DNA of 64,000 nt from positions 1,753,570 to 1,817,569 of the forward strand of contig OY282565.1 in the NCBI GenBank assembly GCA_958296445.1, given 5' to 3'. The position numbers were made by a program, and so were the translations under genes. Origin of the DNA: an uncultured Dehalococcoidia bacterium (GTDB lineage Bacteria > Chloroflexota > Dehalococcoidia > Lucifugimonadales > UBA3495). Shown piece after piece: positions 35,396-44,232 of this stretch. The notes beneath the pieces were generated by a model. The model saw only the letters and a program-made list of their open reading frames with translations, ran no database searches and was not told the DNA's origin. Numbering within the stretch: position 1 is the stretch's first letter; each line of letters starts with the position of its first letter.

Positions 35396-35985
35396 TCGGC
35401 CCGAAACCATGCGCTAACCAGTCCCTCAGTGCTTTCGCCGTGTTCGATGCGCTCCGCCAGCACCCGCAGGGCAAGCGCCTGCGCTTTGGCGACAGCCTCT
35501 GCGGTAGTTTCGCCATATACCAGCACGCCCGGGATTGCCGGCGCCTCGGCAATCCAGCGACCGTCCGTTTCCTGCTCTATCTCTATGCGGATAATCCCCT
35601 CTGCTGTCCCCTTTTCCTCAGTCAATCCCCATTGGTATTCGATATGTTCGGCAAAATCGTATCCCGTACCGCCGCTCTTGATGTCTGTCATATAACGTGG
35701 GGGGCGGCTGGAAATTTCCAAGTCAATGAGCCCGTTATCCTGCCGTACTCTGAACACCTTTTCCGGGGTTGGAATGGAGTTGCCTTTGATTCGCAACCAA
35801 ACCAGACCACTGTCGCTTTCTTTAACTAAAATGATATGCAAGTCACTCTTGAATTTTCGAGGGCTTATGTTAAGCCACCAGACTTCTTTTGCCAAGTTTA
35901 TATGGGCAAAACTCGTGTTTCGCCCATCCAACAACCTATACCCCAAATGCCCGTTGACCTTTGCTATCGCCGATTCCTTGTCCAT
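35392..35985 (-). CDS. HicB-like antitoxin fused to an unknown N-terminal domain
   Basis: This is a 197-residue protein. Residues about 130-190 are a HicB domain: IRIEIEQETDGRWIAEAPAI, PGVLVYGETTAEAVAKAQAL, ALRVLAERIEHGE. Residues 1-125 form another domain with alternating strands (LNISPRKFKSDLHIILVKES, WLRIKGNSIP, DLEISSRPPRYMTDIKSGGT) that I do not recognise. The usual C-terminal DNA-binding domain of HicB is missing, so the N-terminal domain may sense or bind something instead. GGGGGAA precedes the ATG. It starts 8 nt after the preceding gene on the strand. Confidence 0.78.
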   Translation of the reverse strand: MDKESAIAKVNGHLGYRLLDGRNTSFAHINLAKEVWWLNISPRKFKSDLHIILVKESDSGLVWLRIKGNSIPTPEKVFRVRQDNGLIDLEISSRPPRYMTDIKSGGTGYDFAEHIEYQWGLTEEKGTAEGIIRIEIEQETDGRWIAEAPAIPGVLVYGETTAEAVAKAQALALRVLAERIEHGESTEGLVSAWFRAE

Positions 35986-35993
35986 AATTCCCC

Positions 35994-36692
35994 CTAAGTC
36001 TGCGAAAACCCCAGCGTCCCCGTAGTCATCTGCCCCCGCATCGCCTCCGCCGCCATCATCGTTTCCACGCTGGATATATTGCGCGAGTAAGGCAGCAAAA
36101 CCCGCATCAGCGCCTCGTGAGGCAGCCCGCAGGCAAAAGCCACCCCCGACTCCCCCACCTGCTCCATTTCGCCGTACCGCGCGAACCCGGCCAGCACCAT
36201 CCGCAGCCGCATCGCCGCGTTACGGGCCTCCCCCTCCAGAGACACCTGATAGACCGCACGCCCCCCGGCAGATTCCGCCGGTTCCCCCGCCAGCTCAACC
36301 CGGATGACCAGCGCCGACTTGGAATCCTGAATCGTCAACTCCCCCTGCGGCGGGGCATAGTCGGGCGCCTTGCCGACCGCTTGCGACATCACGAACCGCA
36401 GCGTCCGCTGGTGAAGCTCCCCGCAGGGAAACCGCACCTGATTGTACGCCCCGTCCACCGCCTCCATCCCGCCTAGCGCAATCATCTGGTCCCGTATCTC
36501 CCGGATGCGCCCCACGACGCCATCCCGCCCGCTGTAACTCCACAGAGTGCAAACCCCGCCCTTAACGTATAAGCCAACGCTGATGTCGTGAAACCGCCTA
36601 TCCAGCGGCACCAGCTCCAGACATTGCCCATATCGCCGGATAACCTCGGCCGGCCGCAGCCGACTTCCCCTGTCAACCCCGCTAGACGCCAT
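35994..36692 (-). CDS. unrecognised 232-aa protein in the methyltransferase/hicBA run
   Basis: This is a soluble protein with no signal or membrane segment. Visible features are RPAEVIRRYGQCLELVPLDR near the start, a mid-part VDGAYNQVRFPCGELHQRTL and a helical end (YSRNISSVETMMAAEAMRG). I know no family. It begins 11 nt after the homocysteine methyltransferase-like gene with AAGGGAGGGAG before the ATG, and ends 8 nt before the HicB-fusion gene. One transcript therefore probably joins metabolic and toxin-antitoxin genes. Confidence 0.65.
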   Translation of the reverse strand: MASSGVDRGSRLRPAEVIRRYGQCLELVPLDRRFHDISVGLYVKGGVCTLWSYSGRDGVVGRIREIRDQMIALGGMEAVDGAYNQVRFPCGELHQRTLRFVMSQAVGKAPDYAPPQGELTIQDSKSALVIRVELAGEPAESAGGRAVYQVSLEGEARNAAMRLRMVLAGFARYGEMEQVGESGVAFACGLPHEALMRVLLPYSRNISSVETMMAAEAMRGQMTTGTLGFSQT

Positions 36693-36703
36693 AACTCCCT
36701 CCC

Positions 36704-37615
36704 TTAACGCCCGACCGCCGCGGCCAGAGCGCGAATATGCTCCGGCCCGGTTCCGCAGCAGCCCCCGATGATATTTACGCCCAGCCCGGCCAGCGCCTTG
36801 AACCGCTCCGCCATATACTCGGGCGATTCGGGATAAACGATTTCGCCGCCGCGCCCGTCCCCCGTCATATATCGCGGAATACCGGCGTTGGAATGAATCA
36901 GCAGGAAACCGCTAGTTTCGGCCCGCATCCGCCGGGCGATCTCCACCATATTATCAATCCCGTTGCCGCAATTGGAGCCGACCACCTGCGCCCCGGCGTC
37001 CTCCATAGCGTGAACCGCCCGCTCCGGGGTAACGCCCATCATAGTAAAGAACCCCCGCGGCCCCTTGTCGAAAACCATAGTCGCCATCACCACCAGCGAC
37101 GTGTTTTCCCGGGCCGCCCGCACCGCCAGCGCCGCCTCCTCCACCGCGGTCATCGTTTCCACTACCACCCCGTCGGCGCCCCCGGCCTCCAGCGCCTTCA
37201 CCTGCTCCGCGAAAGCGTCATACATCGCCCCTTCCGACACCGGCCCCAAAGGCTCCAGAAACTCCCCGGTAGGCCCAACGGAACCAACCACAAACCGCCC
37301 CGCCGGAGCCTGGCTACGGGCGTGTTCGGCGGCCAACCGATTAAACTCGGCAACCCTCTCCCCATAGCCATATTTCCGCAACATAAAAACGCTGCCGCCA
37401 AAAGAATTAGTCAGCGCCATATCCGAACCGGCCTCAAAGTACCGCCGGGCCATCTCCCGCACCACCTCGGGCCGGCTGGCATTAAACTCCTCGGGGCAAC
37501 CCCCCGGCTCCAGCCCATGCTGCTGCAAAAAAGTGCCGGTAGCCCCGTCGGAAACCAGCATTTCGCCCCGCTCCAAACGCCCCAAAAGCCCCGCCGGGCC
37601 CCTTTCCTCATCCAT
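36704..37615 (-). CDS. homocysteine S-methyltransferase family protein
   Basis: This 303-residue TIM barrel of the Zn-thiol methyltransferase family (MHT/BHMT/MetH N-domain) has the three zinc-binding Cys: Cys216 in GSNCGNG and Cys286-Cys287 in GGCCGTG. The N-terminal LVSDGATGTFLQQ is typical. These enzymes methylate homocysteine or a corrinoid protein, so it may be the methyl acceptor or donor side of the corrinoid system at 33 kb. The ATG was chosen for family length; in-frame ATGs at 37633 and 37654 are possible. Confidence 0.88.
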   Translation of the reverse strand: MDEERGPAGLLGRLERGEMLVSDGATGTFLQQHGLEPGGCPEEFNASRPEVVREMARRYFEAGSDMALTNSFGGSVFMLRKYGYGERVAEFNRLAAEHARSQAPAGRFVVGSVGPTGEFLEPLGPVSEGAMYDAFAEQVKALEAGGADGVVVETMTAVEEAALAVRAARENTSLVVMATMVFDKGPRGFFTMMGVTPERAVHAMEDAGAQVVGSNCGNGIDNMVEIARRMRAETSGFLLIHSNAGIPRYMTGDGRGGEIVYPESPEYMAERFKALAGLGVNIIGGCCGTGPEHIRALAAAVGR

Positions 37616-37724
37616 AAACAACAAGCCACCCATAAATCCGCGATTAAAAGCCATTGTATTCGCCCAACTCACAGGCCCGCAACAGCACCGCCCAAAATAA
37701 GAAAATTGCAACTTCCGCTGCCCG

Positions 37725-38040
37725 TCATTCTGAGCAACCCGTCTGTTACTCTGAGCAACCCGTCTGTCACTCTGAGCAACCTACCTGTCATTCTGAGCAA
37801 AGCGAAGAATCCCGCCCCTGGCAGTGAGACCCTTCCCTAGTAGCCTAATTGTCTGAATCAGGATTTACCGGATTAAAAGATTCCCCGGATAAGAAAAATC
37901 CCGAAAATCCCTAAATCCGGCAAATCCTGATTCAGACAATCCCACGCAAAAAACCCAACCCCTTACCCATCCCCACACCACCCGCACCGGCAAAATCCCG
38001 AAAATCCTCTAATCCGGTAAATCCTGATTCAGACAACTCC
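37725..38040. repeat. type-A head array and type-B elements
   Basis: Three head stubs (CTGTTACTCTGAGCAACCCG-like) precede a type-A copy near 37787. A complete type-B pair follows (TTGTCTGAATCAGGATTTAC to AATCCTGATTCAGACAATCC), then another type-B right half near 38025. No gene is seen in the 413-nt gap. Confidence 0.85.
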
Positions 38041-38124
38041 CCCAAACCCCCACCCCGCCCCTACACCACCCGCAAACTCTGTGGTTAAATTCACCCTAGC
38101 CTGAAATCCGGGAGGCAGCCCGCT

Positions 38125-39306
38125 ATGACCAGTTACCTTTCCCACCTAGAATGCACCATCTGCGGCGCCCAGTACCCCGCTGGCCGCCTTTCCGGCGTCA
38201 GCCCCTGCTGCGGCAAAGTGCTCTATGCCCGCTACAACCTAGCCCGCATCCGCGCCGAGGTTGACCGCGACCGCCTAGCCGAGCGCACGCCCAATATGTG
38301 GCGGTTCGCCGAACTGCTGCCCGTCGAAAACCCCGCCAACATCGTCACCCTCGGCGAGGGCGGCACTCCCCTCATCGCCCTGCCTAACCTAGAGCAAAAG
38401 CTCGGCGTATCCAACCTATACGTCAAAGAGGAAGGGCTGAACCCCACCGGAACCTTCAAGGCCCGCGGCATCGCCGCCGCCATCTCCAAAGGGCTGGAGC
38501 TGGGCGCCGCCGGATTCACTATGCCCTCCGCCGGCAACGCCGCCGGAGCCGCCGCCGCCTACTGCGCCCGCGCCGGACTGTCCGCCAAGGTCTTTATGCC
38601 CCAAGACGCCCCCGACTCCAACAAAAAAGAATGCCTAGTAGCCGGTTCCGAGCTTAACCTAGTGGACGGCCTCATTGGCGACGCCGGCCGCCAAGCCGTG
38701 GCCGTAGCCCAAGAACAAGGACTGTTCGACCTCTCAACCCTCAAAGAACCCTACCGCGCCGAGGGCAAGAAATCTATGGGCCTAGAGCTGGCAATGCAAT
38801 TCGGCTGGCGGATGCCCGAAGCGATTATCTACCCCGCCGGGGGCGGCACCGGCATAATCGGAATGCACAAGGGTTTCCTAGAGCTGCTCGAGCTGGGCTG
38901 GATTGAGGGCGATTTGCCCAAATTCATCGCCGTCCAAGCCGAGGGCTGCCAGCCCATCGTCAAAGCGTTTCACGAGGGCAAAGACACCGCCGAACCCTGG
39001 CCCAACGCCGCCACCGTAGCCGACGGCCTCCGCGTCCCCGGCCCCTTCGCCGACTACCTCATGCTCCGCGCCATCCGCGAAACCGTCGGCACCGCCCTAG
39101 CCGTTTCCGACCCCGAAATGGTAGCTGCAATGTACGAACTAGCCACCAACGAAGGCATTTTCGCCTGCCCCGAAGGCGCCGCCACCCTAGTAGCCTACCA
39201 GCGCCTAATAACCAACGGCTTCCTCCGCCGCAACGAAACCACCGTACTATTCAACACCGGCTCCGGCTACAAATACCTCCAACTAATCGAGTCCGCCAGC
39301 AACTAA
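38125..39306 (+). CDS. thrC: threonine synthase (PLP-dependent)
   Basis: This 393-residue fold-type II PLP enzyme converts O-phosphohomoserine to threonine. The cofactor Lys112 lies in NPTGTFKARG, and the phosphate-binding loop is YPAGGGTGIIG. The N-terminus carries a small four-Cys knuckle (CTIC at 10-13 and CC at 28-29), seen in many bacterial threonine synthases. GGGAGG precedes the ATG. Related enzymes such as diaminopropionate or cysteate synthase share the fold, so thrC is likely but not proven. Confidence 0.87.
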   Translation: MTSYLSHLECTICGAQYPAGRLSGVSPCCGKVLYARYNLARIRAEVDRDRLAERTPNMWRFAELLPVENPANIVTLGEGGTPLIALPNLEQKLGVSNLYVKEEGLNPTGTFKARGIAAAISKGLELGAAGFTMPSAGNAAGAAAAYCARAGLSAKVFMPQDAPDSNKKECLVAGSELNLVDGLIGDAGRQAVAVAQEQGLFDLSTLKEPYRAEGKKSMGLELAMQFGWRMPEAIIYPAGGGTGIIGMHKGFLELLELGWIEGDLPKFIAVQAEGCQPIVKAFHEGKDTAEPWPNAATVADGLRVPGPFADYLMLRAIRETVGTALAVSDPEMVAAMYELATNEGIFACPEGAATLVAYQRLITNGFLRRNETTVLFNTGSGYKYLQLIESASN

Positions 39307-39359
39307 CCCCCCCCGCCGTGCGCGAGTCAAGCAAAAACCCGAGAGCCGGAGAAAACGGA

Positions 39360-40877
39360 ATGGCCGTCGCAAAGGCGCTGCGGTTAGCCGCCGCCGGAAT
39401 GCTCGCGATTTTGGCGCTGCTGCCAGCTATGGCCTGCAACGCCGAACCTACATCCACGCCTAGACCCCTGCCGGGATCAGTCGAAACCGACCGGGAAGCC
39501 CTGATAGCCCTCTACTACGCCACAAACGGCGAAAATTGGGAAAACAAATGGGCCAGTGGTGCCCCAATGGATCAATGGCACGGCGTCACCACCGACGCCA
39601 ACGGCCGCGTCACTGCCCTAGCCCTCAGCGAGAACAATTTGGACGGAAAGATACCGCCGGAGTTGGGCAATCTCGCCGGCTTAAGCCAGCTATACTTCGG
39701 CGAGTCTAGGTTGAGCGGGGAAATACCGCCGGAATTGGGCAACCTCATCAACCTAGAATCGCTGCGCCTCAGCGGGGGCTTGCAGAGTTTTGGAGAGTAC
39801 CTGAAGTTGGATCTCGGCAACCAGTTGAGCGGAGAGATACCGCCCGAGTTAGGCAACCTCGCCAACTTGGAACACCTAGAAATCAAGAACAGCAAGTTGA
39901 GCGGAGAGATACCGTCGGAGTTGGGCAACCTCGCCAACCTGAAAGAGCTGATTCTCAGCGGGAGCGAGTTGAGCGGGGAAATACCGCCAGAGATAGGCAA
40001 CCTCGCTAACCTGGAATCGCTGCGCCTCTCTGGTAACCAGTTGAGCGGGGGAATACCGCCAGAGTTGAGCAACCTCGCCAACCTGAAAGAGCTAATTCTC
40101 AGCAGGAGCCGGTTGAGTGAGGAAATACCCCCGGAATTAGGCAACATGGCTAACTTGGAATCGCTGAACCTCTCTGGTAACCAGTTGAGCGGGGAAATAC
40201 CGTCGGCGTTGAGCAACATGGCTAACTTGGAATCGCTGAACCTCTCTGGTAACCAGTTGGACGGGGAAATACCGTCGGCGTTGAGTAACCTCACCAACTT
40301 GGAATCGCTGAACCTCTCTGATAACCCGCGGTTAAGCGGAGAGATACCGCCGGAGTTGGGCAACCTGGCTAACCTGAAAGAGCTGATTCTCAGCGGGAAC
40401 CAGAGGCTGAGCGGGAAAATACCGCCGGAGTTGGGCAACCTCGCTAACTTGGAGAAACTGAGACTCAGCAGTGACCTGTTGACTGGAGGGATACCGCCGG
40501 AGTTGGGGAATCTTGCCAGCCTGAAAGAGCTGAGTCTCAGGGTCTACCAGTTAAGCGGGGAAATACCGCCAGAATTGGGCAACCTTGCTAACCTAGAATT
40601 GCTATACCTCTACAAGACCCAGTTGAGCGGCGAGATACCGCCGGAGTTGGGCAACCTCTCCAACCTGGTTTTGCTACACCTCCACGAAAACCAGTTGAGC
40701 GGCGAGATACCGCCGGAATTGGGCAACCTTACCAACCTGGAGTCGCTGCGCCTCGAAAGGAACCAGTTGAGTGGGTGCCTCCCAGCCAGTTGGAGAGAGT
40801 TGGATCTATCAACGAATCGAGGTTCCACAAACAGGCCAAACTTAAACTTAGGCGGACTGCCGTTCTGCTTTGAATGA
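39360..40877 (+). CDS. secreted plant-type leucine-rich repeat lipoprotein
   Basis: This is a 505-residue protein. The N-terminus is a signal sequence ending in LLPAMAC, a probable lipoprotein cleavage site. Residues 45-95 form the N-terminal cap typical of bacterial LRR proteins (ALIALYYATNGENWENK). Sixteen 24-residue repeats of the plant-type pattern LSGEIPPELGNLANLESLRL follow; the third has about 14 extra residues. A short C-terminal cap with a Cys (LSGCLPASW, GLPFCFE) closes it. Such proteins face outward and probably bind proteins or glycans. GGAGAA lies upstream of the ATG. Confidence 0.88.
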   Translation: MAVAKALRLAAAGMLAILALLPAMACNAEPTSTPRPLPGSVETDREALIALYYATNGENWENKWASGAPMDQWHGVTTDANGRVTALALSENNLDGKIPPELGNLAGLSQLYFGESRLSGEIPPELGNLINLESLRLSGGLQSFGEYLKLDLGNQLSGEIPPELGNLANLEHLEIKNSKLSGEIPSELGNLANLKELILSGSELSGEIPPEIGNLANLESLRLSGNQLSGGIPPELSNLANLKELILSRSRLSEEIPPELGNMANLESLNLSGNQLSGEIPSALSNMANLESLNLSGNQLDGEIPSALSNLTNLESLNLSDNPRLSGEIPPELGNLANLKELILSGNQRLSGKIPPELGNLANLEKLRLSSDLLTGGIPPELGNLASLKELSLRVYQLSGEIPPELGNLANLELLYLYKTQLSGEIPPELGNLSNLVLLHLHENQLSGEIPPELGNLTNLESLRLERNQLSGCLPASWRELDLSTNRGSTNRPNLNLGGLPFCFE

Positions 40878-40899
40878 CTCTAGCCCGCGCATCTGCCTC

Positions 40900-40968
40900 C
40901 TAGGTCCGAATCAGGATTTTCCCATCCTGAAAATCCTCCAATCCCGAAAATCCTGATTCAGACAAACA
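40900..40968. repeat. type-B inverted repeat
   Basis: The element GTCCGAATCAGGATTTTCCC to AATCCTGATTCAGACAAACA folds back on itself. The remaining gap up to 41104 has no gene. Confidence 0.8.
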
Positions 40969-41104
40969 ACCGCAAGCCCACCCATCGCCACCGCCCATCA
41001 TTAGACAGCCCCCCGAACAAAGGTTATCATAACCCCAAACCACCCCCCGCAACCCCCACCCCGGAAACCCCGTCCAACCCAACCCAGACATTAGGAGCAA
41101 TACT

Positions 41105-42304
41105 ATGCGTCGCGTTGCCATCGTCTCACCCGTCCGCACCGCCGTTGGAAACTTTGGCGGCGGTCTGCGGGATGTTTCCGCCGCCGATTTGGCCAGCGCC
41201 GTCATCAAGGAAACCCTGGATCGCTCCCAGCTCGACCCGGCCAAAGTTGACGACGTCATCTTGGGCCACGGCTACCCCAGCGGCGAAAACCCCGCCATCG
41301 GACGCCTAGCCGCCCTCAAGGCCGGACTCCCCATCGAAGTCCCGGGCTACCAGCTCGACCGCCGCTGCTCCTCCGGCCTGCAAGCCATCCTCAACGCCGG
41401 TATGCTGGTGCAGACCGAAAACGCCGACGTAGTCATCGCCGGCGGCGTCGAAAGCATGAGCAACGCCGAATTCTACAGCAACGAATCCCGCTGGGGCGCC
41501 CGCTTCGGCTCCGTCACCTTCCACGACCGCCTAGCCCGCGCCCGCGTCACCATCTCCCCCGACGAGCGTTTCGGCCCCATCCCCGGCGGTATGGTGGAAA
41601 CCGCGGAAAACCTAGCCCGCGAATACGAAATCTCCCGCCAGGAACAAGACGAATACGCCCTCCGCAGCCACCAGCGAGCCGTCGCCGCCCAGACCGAAGC
41701 CCGCTTCCAGAAAGAAATCGTCACCGTTCCCGTTCCCCAGCGCCGCGGCGACCCCCTGCCTTTCGAGCGCGACGAAGGCCCCCGCGCCGACACCACTATC
41801 GAAGCCCTGACCCGTCTGCGCCCCGTAATGCGCGACGGCTCGGTATCCGCAGGCAACGCCAGCAGCCAGAACGACGCCGCCTCCGTCTGCCTAGTGGTAG
41901 GCGAGGACAAGCTCGAGGAGCTGGGCCTAACCCCGATGGCCTTCCTCCGCGGCTGGGCCGTCACCGGCTGCCACCCCGCCACTATGGGCATCGGCCCGGT
42001 TCCCGCAGTCAACAAAGTAATGGGCAAAGTCGGCCTCTCCCTAGAGGATATGGACCTAATCGAACTCAACGAAGCCTTCGCAGCCCAAGTCCTGGCCGTC
42101 CTGCGCGAATGGAAACTCCCCCACGAGGACAACCTGAACGTCAACGGCTCCGGCATATCCCTCGGCCACCCCATCGCCGCCACCGGCGCCCGCATCCTAA
42201 CCACCCTGCTCCACGAAATGGAGCGCCGCAACGCCCAATTCGGCCTAGAAACGATGTGCGTAGGTGGCGGCCAAGGCGTAGCCGCCGTCTTCGAGCGCCG
42301 CTAA
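41105..42304 (+). CDS. thiolase family protein (acetyl-CoA acyltransferase)
   Basis: This is a 399-residue thiolase. The acyl-carrying Cys88 is in DRRCSSGLQAI, with ELNEAFAAQ, the active-site His in NVNGSGISLGHPIAATGAR and the second Cys in ETMCVGGGQG. It condenses or cleaves beta-ketoacyl-CoA in fatty-acid or isoprenoid-type metabolism. TTAGGAGCAA precedes the ATG. The next gene is a GMC oxidoreductase 136 nt away on the same strand, with a type-D hairpin between. Confidence 0.95.
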   Translation: MRRVAIVSPVRTAVGNFGGGLRDVSAADLASAVIKETLDRSQLDPAKVDDVILGHGYPSGENPAIGRLAALKAGLPIEVPGYQLDRRCSSGLQAILNAGMLVQTENADVVIAGGVESMSNAEFYSNESRWGARFGSVTFHDRLARARVTISPDERFGPIPGGMVETAENLAREYEISRQEQDEYALRSHQRAVAAQTEARFQKEIVTVPVPQRRGDPLPFERDEGPRADTTIEALTRLRPVMRDGSVSAGNASSQNDAASVCLVVGEDKLEELGLTPMAFLRGWAVTGCHPATMGIGPVPAVNKVMGKVGLSLEDMDLIELNEAFAAQVLAVLREWKLPHEDNLNVNGSGISLGHPIAATGARILTTLLHEMERRNAQFGLETMCVGGGQGVAAVFERR

Positions 42305-42324
42305 ACCCGAAAACACCGGGGTTT

Positions 42325-42420
42325 TTAACGCAGAGATCGCAGAGAACACGCAAAGAGCGCAGAGAAAATACAAAAAACCTCTGCGTACTCTGCGCCCCCT
42401 CTGCGCCCTCTGCGTTGAAA
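42325..42420. repeat. type-D hairpin repeat
   Basis: AACGCAGAGATCGCAGAGAA and further CAAAGAGCGCAGAG units are followed after AAAATACAAAAAA by CCTCTGCG/CTCTGCGCC units. The two halves are inverted copies. A similar element lies at 63.0 kb. Confidence 0.85.
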
Positions 42421-42440
42421 AATCTTAAAGGAGCAACGAA

Positions 42441-44039
42441 ATGGCAACCAACCAAGACATCCCCGACGTGCTGGTAATCGGGGCCGGTGCTTCCGGCGCG
42501 GCCTTCGTCTGGAGCCTGGCCGAGGCCGGCATCAACGTCCTCTGCCTAGAGCAGGGCGACTGGGTTCCCCGCGACGCCTTCCCCGTGTCCAAGCCCGACG
42601 GCCTGCTCAACTGGCAGACCGACTTCCACCCCGACCCCAGCGTGCGCAAGCTCCCCCAAGACTACCCCGTAAACAGCGAAGCGTCCCCCATCGCCCCCTA
42701 TATGTACAACGCCGTAGGCGGCAGCACCGTACACTACGGCTCCCACTACCCCCGCTTCCATCCCTCCGATTTCCGGGTGCGTACTCTGGACGGCGTGGCC
42801 GACGACTGGCCCCTCACCTACGACGAACTGGAGCCCTACTTTGACCTCAACGACCGGATGATGGGCGTTTCCGGCCTGCGCGGCGACCCGGCCTATCCCC
42901 CCAAATCGGAGCGCCCCTGCCCGCCGCTCTCCATCCGGCCCGGCGGCGAACTGCTGGCAAAAGGCTTCGACAAGCTCGGCTGGCACTGGTGGGCCTCCGA
43001 CACCGCCATATCCTCGGTCACCTACGACGGGCGCGAACCCGACTCCGGCGGCTACCTACGCTCCCTCGCCAGCACCGACCTCACCTACTGGCCCAAAGCC
43101 CTAGCCGCCGGGGCCCAACTAAAGACCAACGCCCGCGTCCGCGAAATCCTGGTAGACCGCTCCGGCCAAGCCACCGGCGTACTCTATTACGACGCCGACG
43201 GCAGCCTCATCGAGCAAAAGGCCAAAGCCGTAGTGCTGGCCTGCAACGGCATCGGCACCCCCCGCCTGCTGCTCAACTCCGCCTCGCCCCTCTTCCCCGA
43301 CGGCCTAGCCAACAGCAGCGGACTGGTTGGCAAGTGCCTCATGCACCACCCCGCCGGAGTAGTCGTCGGCGTATTCGACGAATGGCTAGGCACCGAGGAA
43401 GGCCAGCCCCGGGGCAGCACAATGTTAAGCCAGGAATTTTACGAAACCGACACCGCCCGCGGTTTCGTCCGCGGCTACGACCTGCAAATCCTGGCCCTAG
43501 GCAGCGCCCCCCTGCCCACCGCCCTAGGCGGGCTGCTCGGCGAGCGCCTCCCGTGGGGCCAGAACCACCACCAAGCCTTTGATGAACGCTTCGGCCACAC
43601 CGTAGGCATCACCATAATGACCGAAGATCTCCCCGAGGAACACAACCTCATAGCCCTAGACCCCAACGAAACCGACACCAACGGCATCCCCGCCGCCAAA
43701 ATCGAATACACCGTAAGCGAAAACACCAACCGGATGCTCGACCACGGCGTAGAGCGGGCCAAAGAAGTGATGGAAGCCGCCGGCGCCAAGCAAATCATCG
43801 CCTCCCGCCTCCGCCGCAACGCCGGATGGCACCTCCTAGGCACCGCCCGGATGGGCGAAAACCCCAACAACTCCGTAGTAGACCGCTGGGGCCGCTGCCA
43901 CGACGTCCCCAACCTCTACATCATAGACGGCAGCATCTTCACCACCAGCGCCTGCATCAACCCCACCTCCACCATCCAGGCCCTAGCCCTACGCACCGCC
44001 GACCACCTCAAAGGCGAAGCCCGCGACTCAATCCGCTAA
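42441..44039 (+). CDS. GMC family FAD-dependent oxidoreductase
   Basis: This 532-residue flavoprotein dehydrogenates alcohols or sugars. The FAD Rossmann motif is VIGAGASGAAFVWSLAEAG with LEQGDW at the ribose end; GGSTVHYGSHYPRFH is the family's GGS-type loop. The C-terminal active site contains His in AGWHLLGTARMG and the closing FTTSACINPTSTIQALALR. It resembles gluconate or sugar dehydrogenases rather than choline oxidase. AAGGAG precedes the ATG. No separate cytochrome or hitchhiker subunit is adjacent. Confidence 0.94.
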   Translation: MATNQDIPDVLVIGAGASGAAFVWSLAEAGINVLCLEQGDWVPRDAFPVSKPDGLLNWQTDFHPDPSVRKLPQDYPVNSEASPIAPYMYNAVGGSTVHYGSHYPRFHPSDFRVRTLDGVADDWPLTYDELEPYFDLNDRMMGVSGLRGDPAYPPKSERPCPPLSIRPGGELLAKGFDKLGWHWWASDTAISSVTYDGREPDSGGYLRSLASTDLTYWPKALAAGAQLKTNARVREILVDRSGQATGVLYYDADGSLIEQKAKAVVLACNGIGTPRLLLNSASPLFPDGLANSSGLVGKCLMHHPAGVVVGVFDEWLGTEEGQPRGSTMLSQEFYETDTARGFVRGYDLQILALGSAPLPTALGGLLGERLPWGQNHHQAFDERFGHTVGITIMTEDLPEEHNLIALDPNETDTNGIPAAKIEYTVSENTNRMLDHGVERAKEVMEAAGAKQIIASRLRRNAGWHLLGTARMGENPNNSVVDRWGRCHDVPNLYIIDGSIFTTSACINPTSTIQALALRTADHLKGEARDSIR

Positions 44040-44047
44040 CAACGCGA

Positions 44048-44222
44048 ATGTCTGTCATTCTGAGCAACTTTCTGTCATTCTGAGCAAAGCGAAGAATCTC
44101 ACCCTGCACAGTGAGACCCTTCGCTCCGCTCAGGGTGACAAAGAGAACAGAGTAGCAAAGGGAAATTCGCAATTTTCTCAAAACAACCCCCTCTCCCCCA
44201 GGGAGAGGGTTAGGGTGAGGGA
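44048..44222. repeat. type-A repeat with partial head, then type-E
   Basis: One head stub and one full type-A element (tail CTTCGCTCCGCTCAGGGTGA) are followed by the AATTCGCAATTTTCTC tail and a type-E hairpin (CCCTCTCCCCCAGGGAGAGG). The type-E arm ends about 12 nt before the next start codon and may overlap its ribosome binding site. Confidence 0.85.
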
Positions 44223-44232
44223 GAAAACCACA

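Noticed and set aside
39572..40438. Long antisense frame opposite the LRR gene
   Set aside because: It mirrors the LRR repeats with periodic content and no start context; the sense strand has full LRR caps and a signal peptide.
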